Shown here in pieces: positions 24,202 through 29,894 of a stretch of DNA of 44,431 nt. Under the pieces are notes generated by a model. That model made no database searches. It was given only the letters and a program-made list of their open reading frames with translations, and had not been told where the DNA came from. Source of the DNA: Candidatus Parcubacteria bacterium (GTDB taxonomy: Bacteria; Patescibacteriota; Minisyncoccia; UBA6257; 2-01-FULL-56-20). Position numbers and translations under genes: made by a program. Where the stretch lies: assembly GCA_027450205.1 (NCBI GenBank), contig DAIDJL010000007.1, positions 1-44,431 on the forward strand, read 5' to 3'. Positions within the stretch are counted from its first letter, which is position 1; every line of letters starts with the position of its first letter.

Positions 24202-25545
24202 CTACTGCGGGAAGGTGAACTGCAATAACTTTTGCCCCCGATCGATGAGGTAGAGCGCGTTTTGCTGCGGATCGTACGATGCGTTGGTGCCTGCGGAGAC
24301 GGTGATGAGGTTTTTCAATGCCGCATCGGCGAGATCAAGGAATGCGATGCGGCCGGGGTATTCCACGAAAAGGTGCGTATTGTCCTTATACCAGATGAGC
24401 CCCTGCACATCCGGGGTGTCCGGAAGATCGAAACGATAATACCCCTGCGTCGGGAATACGAATACTTCCAGGCTGTGGTATTCCAATGCCGCGAGCGCGG
24501 TGCCGTCGGCGGTAGGGAAGAATTGTTTGACGTCATTGGCGATCGTGGAAAGTTGTTCATTTGGCACGTTATATGAATAGAGGGTGTTATCACTTGCGAG
24601 GATGCCGAGGACGCCATTCTGTATCCACGCGAGCTGTTTGACGGGTCCTTTGATGAAGAGAGAACTGTCGATCGTATTGCCGGAGAACTTATCGTAGGCC
24701 ACGATCTGAGATGTGCTTGATGCTGACGAATAGCGCGCCCACGCCATGACGGACGGCGAGACGGCAATAGGGGATTCTATTGCTTCTCCTATGGGCGCGG
24801 TATCAATGATGGTCGCACGGCGCGTGCCGCTGTCGATGGCCACGATCTGTGCGGGGGTCTGCACGATGATGCTCGTATCGTCGTATGGATCTATGAATAC
24901 ATTTGTGGTTGGCGTGGACCTTATGCCCGACCGCCTCATGAGCGCGGAAAGGTTGGTGCTTGTCGCAGCCGTAAAATCGTAGAGAGAATAGGTCGTGGCG
25001 CCGGTTTTCTCACTGATCGTGCGGATGATCGCGGTCCTAAGGTCGGTGCTGTGGCTCACTATCGTGCCGTATCCGATGACCTTGCCCCGCCAGGAGATCG
25101 TGGCGCTCGCATTTTGCACGACGATATTTCCATCCGCTTCAAAAAATCCGCCCACTGCCGCCGTGTCCGTCGCGACGTTTACGGCATTTTTTGGTACGAG
25201 CACGGCATACTTCATTTCGGTGACGAGCGACGGGGCAACCTGCGCGTTTTCGGTCCACGCATCATAGCCGGCTTCCGTAAGGGTGAGGGTATAGGTCTTT
25301 GGGAAGAGGCCGGAGATGAACGTGCCACGGCTCAGGAACGCCGACTGGTTCTGGATAGGTTTTCCATTCAGGGTAATTTGCGCATCGTCGGGGAATGACC
25401 TGACGTAGATACCGCCGGCCTTTTCTGCCTCGAGCGTGGAAAAGTTGATGCGCCATCCTTCGGCAAAAAGCACGACGGCTGCGCCGATGACGATGAATAA
25501 AAGAAGAAACACATAGAATATGCGTTTCCGAGTCTGAAGTTTCAT
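24202..25545 (-). CDS. Membrane-anchored PEGA-domain protein with beta-propeller-like ectodomain
   Basis: 447 residues. N-terminal signal anchor RIFYVFLLLFIVIGAAVVLF (~9-28), then one PEGA domain (GGIYVRSFPDDAQITLNGK ... LFPKTYTLTLTEAGYDAWTE, ~45-100), a beta-rich fold common in bacterial surface proteins. The remainder is a run of beta-strand pairs with 'I-VAIDSGTRRATIIDT', 'LAWIQNGVLGILASDNTLYSY' and 'LIWYKDNTHLFVEYPGRIAFLDL', consistent with a WD40/TolB-like propeller. Likely an extracytoplasmic binding or scaffold protein; ligand unknown. Stop lies 15 bp from the convergent PH gene. No SD; promoter unclear. Confidence 0.75.
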   Translation of the reverse strand: MKLQTRKRIFYVFLLLFIVIGAAVVLFAEGWRINFSTLEAEKAGGIYVRSFPDDAQITLNGKPIQNQSAFLSRGTFISGLFPKTYTLTLTEAGYDAWTENAQVAPSLVTEMKYAVLVPKNAVNVATDTAAVGGFFEADGNIVVQNASATISWRGKVIGYGTIVSHSTDLRTAIIRTISEKTGATTYSLYDFTAATSTNLSALMRRSGIRSTPTTNVFIDPYDDTSIIVQTPAQIVAIDSGTRRATIIDTAPIGEAIESPIAVSPSVMAWARYSSASSTSQIVAYDKFSGNTIDSSLFIKGPVKQLAWIQNGVLGILASDNTLYSYNVPNEQLSTIANDVKQFFPTADGTALAALEYHSLEVFVFPTQGYYRFDLPDTPDVQGLIWYKDNTHLFVEYPGRIAFLDLADAALKNLITVSAGTNASYDPQQNALYLIDRGQKLLQFTFPQ

Positions 25546-25628
25546 TGCAGACTGATGGTACTACAGTTTTGTCCCCTTTTCCAGTGTCGGCGGGCTTATG
25601 CACTTGATATCTTTTTCCCGCGCGGTGG

Positions 25629-25790
25629 TATAATGGAGTTAGATCCCGCGCAGATTTCGGATCAAACAATATTAAAGGGGAAAGCAAATCTCTGCCGCCC
25701 GTGGGCCGCAGTTGAGCTTACCCACCTGGCTGTTACGCCAGAAATCTGACGGGATTTAATAAAACACCAGCACACGCCGGTGTTTTTATT
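25629..25790 (+). ncRNA. Structured non-coding RNA with own promoter and terminator
   Basis: Extended -10 TGG-TATAAT (25629-25634) predicts a start near 25641. The RNA's ends pair: ATCCCG (25643-25648) with CGGGAT (25750-25755), and AGATTTC (25652-25658) with GAAATCT (25741-25747), separated by a small internal loop. Inside are GTGGG/CCCAC and TGGC-N6-GCCA hairpins. AAAACACC...GGTGTTTTT then forms a terminator (25761-25788). No ORF of note, and the next gene is on the opposite strand, so it is not a leader. A rod-like closing stem around a large centre resembles 6S RNA in outline only; I do not recognise the family. Confidence 0.6.
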
Positions 25791-25825
25791 TTGCGGTCCT
25801 GTATTACCCGATGTGCCTCTTGTTT

Positions 25826-25857
25826 TAAAAAATCGCCGGGCAAATAAATTGCCCGGC
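25826..25857 (-). terminator. Terminator of the VIT1-PCD-115aa gene group
   Basis: GCCGGGCAA / TTGCCCGGC, 9 bp perfect stem with 5-nt loop. On the minus strand it is followed by GATTTTTTAAAA. Confidence 0.85.
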
Positions 25858-25876
25858 ATTGTTGTTGGGTGTATTG

Positions 25877-26224
25877 TCAGCGTATGGGATATGCGACAAA
25901 ACCCAATCCGTTGATATTTTCAGCGATCTCGATCCTCCATTCTTTTACCGGCCGCCGTGCGTTCGCATACTCTTTGGTGATGCGCATGATCTCGCGCGCC
26001 ATTGCTTCCGGCGTGGGGATCGGAGACCAGAGCTTGGGATTGTTCATAAAGGGATGCTCCGTGAATATCCGGCATCGGGTCGTTCGGTCACTGACGCACC
26101 CCGCATAACGAAATGGTCGTGCCGAATCCGCAGGAAATACGGCTCGCAGAAAAGAGATCAGGGCGTCCAGATTCGCCGGTACATTTCCTATAGGTTTTGA
26201 TGCCGGTAGGTCTGCAGCGCGCAT
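25877..26224 (-). CDS. Hypothetical 115-aa protein with strong SD
   Basis: Not recognised. Soluble alpha/beta sequence with 'NLDALISFLRAVFPADSARP' and 'TPEAMAREIMRITKEYANAR', two Cys, no signal peptide. The track uses a TTG at 26230, but AGGAGG lies 8 nt before the ATG at 26224, which is a proper SD distance, so I place the start there. Follows PCD with a 23-bp gap and ends at a strong terminator, so it is the third gene of a ferritin-VIT1/PCD/115-aa group. Confidence 0.65.
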   Translation of the reverse strand: MRAADLPASKPIGNVPANLDALISFLRAVFPADSARPFRYAGCVSDRTTRCRIFTEHPFMNNPKLWSPIPTPEAMAREIMRITKEYANARRPVKEWRIEIAENINGLGFVAYPIR

Positions 26225-26247
26225 TTTCAACTCCTCCTAAAAACAAC

Positions 26248-26592
26248 CTATCGTTTTATGGCGGCAATGTCAATCTTTGCCGCAAGGATAAAGTCGTTTT
26301 CCGACAGTCCGCCCATTGCGTGCGTGGTGAGTTCGAAGCGCACCTTGTTATAGAAAATGTAAATGTCCGGATGGTGGCCTTCGGCTTGCGCAATGTCAGC
26401 GGTGGCATTCACGAATTTCATGGCTTCCACGAAATCCTTAAAGGTGAATTCGCGGGAGATCTTTTTCTCGTCGCCGGAAACGCTCCACTCCGGCACCTGC
26501 GCGGCGTATTTTTGCACGTATTCGTGGTCGAGCGGCGGCATACCGCCTTCACACGGGACGCAATGGTTTTGAGATAAATTATTGATGATCAT
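26248..26592 (-). CDS. phhB: Pterin-4a-carbinolamine dehydratase
   Basis: 114 residues, typical for the family. Active-site signature GHHPDIYIFYNKVRFELTTH (two adjacent His plus a third in the last strand), preceded by VPEWSVSGDEKKISREFTFKDF and followed by HAMGGLSENDFILAAKID. The enzyme dehydrates 4a-hydroxytetrahydropterin in aromatic hydroxylation; homologues also act as transcriptional co-factors or in molybdopterin pathways. No aromatic amino acid hydroxylase is seen in the window, so its partner is unknown. TATACC ends 6 nt before the ATG (leaderless pattern). The N-terminal CVPCEGGMPPL motif is common in this family. Confidence 0.9.
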   Translation of the reverse strand: MIINNLSQNHCVPCEGGMPPLDHEYVQKYAAQVPEWSVSGDEKKISREFTFKDFVEAMKFVNATADIAQAEGHHPDIYIFYNKVRFELTTHAMGGLSENDFILAAKIDIAAIKR

Positions 26593-26614
26593 GATAACGG
26601 TATAAGCGATTTAG

Positions 26615-27508
26615 CTAAAAACTCGCGGGGTTGATGTGGAACGCCGCGCCGACCACGGCGCCGAGCAGGAAGGTGGCAAGCGCGGTGGCGAGCATCAGAC
26701 CGACGGTTTCGGCGAACTCCCGCCAGAACTTCCGGTCGAAGACGACTGCGCCGTAGAACGTGAATCCAGCGACGAGCAGAATGCCGACGGATGTAGAGAC
26801 GACGAATGCGGGGAGCATCACGTGGATCAAGAAGTAGGGGAGCGCCAGCAGGACGACGGAGCAGAAATATGATACCCACGTGAGAAATCCGGAGAGCAGG
26901 GCGGATTTTTCCGTGTCCTGCTTTGCCTGCAGATACGATGCCGAGCCCATGGAGATCGCGGCGGAGAAGCCGACGATCACGCCCGCAACGCCCGCGATGA
27001 GCGTGGAGCCGGTGACGCCGAGGAATCCGGCGTGGACGCCCGTGATCTCCACTATCGCGTCGGCGAGGCCGAGCACGATGAATCCCATGTAACTCACGCG
27101 TCTCTCTTTGAGTTGGCCGATGAGCGCCCGCTCGTGCGATTTTTCATCCTCTATTATTTGCGCGAACCGCTCGCGATGCGATTCGGGAATGGAAGCCGCA
27201 AGGTTCTGATATTTTTGCACGGCACCGGTCTCGTGCGTCTCTAAAAATTTCGTGATGAACGTGACGCCGAACGCGATGCGCAGGAACGAAATGCCCCACA
27301 CGGTATAATGCCGTGGGTGGATCTTCTTCGCATCCGCCTCCGGTAGGAGCGATTTCCAGAAATCGTAATGTCCATGTTCCTGTTCCGAAAGCCGCTCCAA
27401 TGCCGCACGGTTCTCCGGATTCTTTTCCATTTGCGCGAGCCGGTGGTACACAACGTACTCCGTCAGCTCGTTCGTGGCATTCCAGGCGAAAATATCTTTC
27501 ATATTCAT
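26615..27508 (-). CDS. Ferritin-like domain fused to VIT1/CCC1 iron/manganese transporter (MbfA-type)
   Basis: 297 residues. N-terminal ~140 aa is a rubrerythrin/ferritin-like four-helix bundle with di-iron ligands in ELTEY, SEQEHGHYDFW (ExxH) and EDEKSHERALIG (ExxH). C-terminal half is a VIT1/CCC1 membrane transporter: LGLADAIVEITGVHAGFLG, GSTLIAGVAGVIVGFSAAIS, MGSASYLQAKQDTE and further helices. Related MbfA proteins export iron and protect against iron/peroxide stress. Likely senses or binds Fe2+ (or Mn2+) in the cytosol and moves it across the membrane. TATAAT lies 8 nt before the ATG. Promoter side is next to a 15-bp inverted repeat; downstream is PCD. Confidence 0.9.
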   Translation of the reverse strand: MNMKDIFAWNATNELTEYVVYHRLAQMEKNPENRAALERLSEQEHGHYDFWKSLLPEADAKKIHPRHYTVWGISFLRIAFGVTFITKFLETHETGAVQKYQNLAASIPESHRERFAQIIEDEKSHERALIGQLKERRVSYMGFIVLGLADAIVEITGVHAGFLGVTGSTLIAGVAGVIVGFSAAISMGSASYLQAKQDTEKSALLSGFLTWVSYFCSVVLLALPYFLIHVMLPAFVVSTSVGILLVAGFTFYGAVVFDRKFWREFAETVGLMLATALATFLLGAVVGAAFHINPASF

Positions 27509-27530
27509 ATATCTTCATTATACCGCAAAA

Positions 27531-27585
27531 CAAAAGCAGCTTTTCACCTCCAGGCAGATGACCGTTCGGCGAAAAGCTGCTTTTG
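27531..27585. terminator. 15-bp perfect inverted repeat between tRNA-Pro and the VIT1 gene
   Basis: CAAAAGCAGCTTTTC (27531-27545) and GAAAAGCTGCTTTTG (27571-27585), 25-nt loop. It lies just downstream (minus strand) of tRNA-Pro and just upstream of the VIT1 promoter, so it probably terminates the tRNA transcript. Each arm is itself nearly self-complementary. Confidence 0.65.
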
Positions 27586-27592
27586 TCTCTTG

Positions 27593-27663
27593 TCGGGCCG
27601 CCGGGAATCGAACCCGGTCTAAACGCACCCCATGCGCTCGTACTACCGGTATACTACGGCCCG
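27593..27663 (-). tRNA. tRNA-Pro (anticodon GGG)
   Basis: Minus strand: acceptor CGGGCCG / CGGCCCG with C1-G72 and discriminator A73, both proline identity features. D-arm GTAT-ACCGGTA-GTAC, anticodon stem AGCGC / GCGTT (one G-U), loop ATGGGGT with anticodon GGG, T-arm CCGGG-TTCGATT-CCCGG. 71 nt, CCA not encoded, so a CCA-adding enzyme is needed. Confidence 0.92.
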
Positions 27664-27673
27664 TTTAATATTG

Positions 27674-28144
27674 CTAGTGTTCTTTTCCGAGCGAGTGATA
27701 ATACGCAGGCCCTGACATATCATTTCGCCTGCGTACTGCCTCATCTTCTTCGTCGTCTTCGTGTTCATTTGCAAGAGCCCATTCTTTAATGATCTTCCCC
27801 GTGGTTTCGCGGCTGGCCATTTCAAACAAGACCTTTTCCGAAAGCGGATCTAGTTTTTGGAGTGAAAGCTGCTTCAGGGTTTCCATGATCCGATTATGCA
27901 AATTCGCTCTTCGGGGAGGAGAATAGCTGCGTTTTTGACGCGGCACATAATTTTCTCCCAGAGCATCTGCATTGCTCGCGTTGCGCAATTCGGCATATTC
28001 CCTGCACGTTTCGAGGAATGCTTCCCTGGCTTTTTCGGTCCCAAAAAGCTTTAAGACGATATCAAGCTTTTCCTTTCCTGAAAGAGCCTCAAATTTTTGC
28101 TCCGTATCTTCCGGTGGTGCTGCTCCCTCAAACTTTGATTTCAT
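27674..28144 (-). CDS. Hypothetical 156-aa charged helical protein
   Basis: Not recognised. Soluble, highly charged and helical: 'EALSGKEKLDIVLKLFGTEK', 'AFLETCREYAELRNASN', 'NRIMETLKQLSLQKLDPLSE', and an acidic stretch EHEDDEEDEAVRRR near the end. Extended -10 TGG-TATAAT ends exactly 6 nt before the ATG (28151-28156 on the minus strand), the leaderless arrangement shared with housekeeping genes, which supports that it is real. Its promoter lies between it and the L28 stop 30 bp upstream. The stop is 11 bp from the tRNA-Pro 5' end. Confidence 0.7.
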   Translation of the reverse strand: MKSKFEGAAPPEDTEQKFEALSGKEKLDIVLKLFGTEKAREAFLETCREYAELRNASNADALGENYVPRQKRSYSPPRRANLHNRIMETLKQLSLQKLDPLSEKVLFEMASRETTGKIIKEWALANEHEDDEEDEAVRRRNDMSGPAYYHSLGKEH

Positions 28145-28174
28145 ATTTCCATTATACCACCGTCTGTGTACTTG

Positions 28175-28399
28175 CTATTTTGTCGCAGCCGCTACCGCCG
28201 TCTTCCGCACCGCCTTGCGCGGTGCTTTATTGAGCGTTCTCAGGCAGCCGGTGCAGACGAGCTGGCGCTTGCCGTCTATCGTTGTGTACTGCAAATTCGG
28301 GTACTTTCGGGTCCAGTTCGTGGGATTATAATGGCCGCGGAGCAATATGCGGTGCCCGCCCATCTGTGAAGTTTTCTCGCATCGCGCGCATTTCCTCAT
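28175..28399 (-). CDS. rpmB: Ribosomal protein L28 (zinc-ribbon form)
   Basis: 74 residues. MRKCARCEKTSQMGGHRILL, GHYNPTNWTRKYPNLQYTTI and GKRQLVCTGCLRTLNKA match L28: the 'K-PNLQ' core and a zinc ribbon made by CARC and CTGC. The Lys/Ala C-terminal tail (APRKAVRKTAVAAATK) is typical. Structural component of the large ribosomal subunit. AATACT ends 6 nt before the ATG, again the leaderless layout. No other ribosomal protein genes are adjacent. Confidence 0.88.
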   Translation of the reverse strand: MRKCARCEKTSQMGGHRILLRGHYNPTNWTRKYPNLQYTTIDGKRQLVCTGCLRTLNKAPRKAVRKTAVAAATK

Positions 28400-28475
28400 A
28401 TCTTTAGTATTGTGTTTATTGAAAGTATTGTAAACGAAAAGGAGGTTTTGCGCAAGTTGGATGGTATCGAGATCG

Positions 28476-28590
28476 GACTGAAGAAATATTGTCCTTAAAG
28501 GGCGTCGCGGAGCCGCGAAGGCGGCGAGCGCCGAGGCGGCCGGCCAGAAGGCCGGAACGCCGTACCTTTAAGGACAATATTTCTTCAGTC
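28476..28590. repeat. 115-bp element with perfect 26-bp terminal inverted repeats and GC-rich structured centre
   Basis: Left arm 28476-28501 (starts GACTGAAGAAATATTG) is the exact reverse complement of right arm 28565-28590. The 63-bp centre contains three small hairpins: CGCG-GAGC-CGCG, GGCG-GCGA-GCGCC and CCGGCC-AGAA-GGCCGG. The whole could fold as a cloverleaf-like multi-arm hairpin. It starts 3 bp after the hsp20 stop and contains no ORF. It looks like a MITE/REP-type palindromic element or a very strong structured 3' end; there is no T tract and no target-site duplication is apparent. Confidence 0.8.
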
Positions 28591-28593
28591 GGC

Positions 28594-29124
28594 TTAGTCC
28601 AGCTTTACCTTTAGCTTGTGCACCTTCTTCTTGTTCGCCTTCGGCAGGGTCACCGTCAGGATCCCATTCTTGAACTTGACCACCGCACCCTCGGGATCCA
28701 CCTCCTGCGGCAATATGATGGAGCGGCCGAATTTTCCCCAGTAGCATTCCTGGTAGAGGTAGTCCTCGTCGCGAACGGTCTTCTCGCGTTTGCGTGATCC
28801 GCGGATGGAGATCGAGTCGGCGGTGACGTTCACGTCGATGTCGTCCGGCGCGACGCCCGCGATGGCGGATTCCACAATGATATCATTTGCGGTCTGATAG
28901 ACGTCAACCGTAAGCTGGCCTTCCGGTTCACCGTCCGCCCAGAGATCCTCCTTTTCCTCTTTTGTGCGGATCATCTTGGGGCGGGGACCGGGTGCTGCGC
29001 TTGTGCGCTCGGCGAGCGCGCCCGTGGATGCCTTTACGAGCTCGACGTCATATTCGCCGTCGGCTTCCGTTTTTGCGCCGGAAAGATCCTCGAAAAATTT
29101 TTCATCCTCGCTATTCATGATCAT
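28594..29124 (-). CDS. Hsp20/alpha-crystallin small heat-shock protein
   Basis: 176 residues. Alpha-crystallin domain from ~70 to the end: GQLTVDVYQTANDIIVESAI, GVAPDDIDVNVTADSISIRG ('I-V-V--D-ISIRG' pattern) and AVVKFKNGILTVTLPKANKK (the conserved 'A-FKNGILTVTLPK' motif). The N-terminal ~65 aa are acidic and probably disordered. ATP-independent chaperone that holds unfolding proteins. TATAAT ends 8 nt before the first ATG; no visible CIRCE/HrcA operator. Immediately followed by the 26-bp inverted-repeat element. Confidence 0.88.
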   Translation of the reverse strand: MIMNSEDEKFFEDLSGAKTEADGEYDVELVKASTGALAERTSAAPGPRPKMIRTKEEKEDLWADGEPEGQLTVDVYQTANDIIVESAIAGVAPDDIDVNVTADSISIRGSRKREKTVRDEDYLYQECYWGKFGRSIILPQEVDPEGAVVKFKNGILTVTLPKANKKKVHKLKVKLD

Positions 29125-29133
29125 GGGTTTATA

Positions 29134-29841
29134 TTATACGATGAGGTTTATTGGTTGCGCCTTTATTTTTTCAAAATCATTCAATACAAAAAAACCGATA
29201 ATGATTAAGAATACCACAGAATAGACTGCGCCTCCATAGGTAAGTATAAGATAATTGAATGTGGTGTGTAAAATGGCGGCGAGCGCGAGGCCGAAGGTGA
29301 GATAGCGCCCCGTTTTCCCTTTTACGATGCCGCGCGCCCAGTAGTAGCCGACCGTGCCGGACGTGAGCGTATGAAGGAGCGTGGCGCCGACAAAGCGCAG
29401 GGAGACGGTCTGGAGCACCACGGGGATGAGCTCCGCGGACGGCGCGATGCCGGAAACCGCACCGATGTTCTCGAGCGTGGCGAAGCCGAGTGCGGCAACG
29501 ATCATATAGATCATCGCATCTACGGGTTCGCTGAAATTCGGATTCCGATTGATCGCAAAGTGCGCGGCGGCGAACTTCATGACCTCTTCAATGACGGCAA
29601 GGCCGAACAGAGAGCCGAGCAGGGGGAGGAAGGAAAGCGTCTGCAGGCTGACATTTCCCGTCGTCCATCCGGTGAAAATATTCTCGAGCGCGACGGTAAA
29701 GAACCCGAACGCCATGCCGGCGACGAACGTGAACGCGATGAGCCGCTTCGGTTCCGCGTGCGTCTCCTCGCCCAGATAAAAAACGAGCCACGCAAAGCCG
29801 GGAAGCAATCCGCATACCAGCGCGATGATGAGCATCAGCAT
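29134..29841 (-). CDS. PrsW-family intramembrane metalloprotease
   Basis: 235 residues, about seven hydrophobic helices. Family motifs: GLAVIEEVMKFAAAHFA (EE with catalytic Glu), GFATLENIGAV (F--ENI), LHTLTSGTVGYYWARG (His ligand) and ILHTTFNYLIL (H---N). These are the PrsW/CPBP-type zinc protease signatures; Bacillus PrsW cleaves an anti-sigma factor. Target here is unknown. TAGAAT lies 6 nt before the ATG on the minus strand (leaderless). The gene ends 9 bp before the hsp20 start. Confidence 0.88.
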   Translation of the reverse strand: MLMLIIALVCGLLPGFAWLVFYLGEETHAEPKRLIAFTFVAGMAFGFFTVALENIFTGWTTGNVSLQTLSFLPLLGSLFGLAVIEEVMKFAAAHFAINRNPNFSEPVDAMIYMIVAALGFATLENIGAVSGIAPSAELIPVVLQTVSLRFVGATLLHTLTSGTVGYYWARGIVKGKTGRYLTFGLALAAILHTTFNYLILTYGGAVYSVVFLIIIGFFVLNDFEKIKAQPINLIV

Positions 29842-29894
29842 AGTTTTATTCTACCATGCCGGGATGATGGAATGATGGCGGGAATTGCGGTGGC

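Noticed and set aside
25665-25760. Cobalamin riboswitch-like words (AAAGGGGAA..., CAGAAATCTG) in the 25.6-kb RNA
   Set aside because: The conserved GGTG and B12-box sequence are not present, the order and spacing do not fit, and no B12 gene is downstream.
28476-28590. Insertion sequence
   Set aside because: No transposase ORF; only 115 bp. At most a non-autonomous element.
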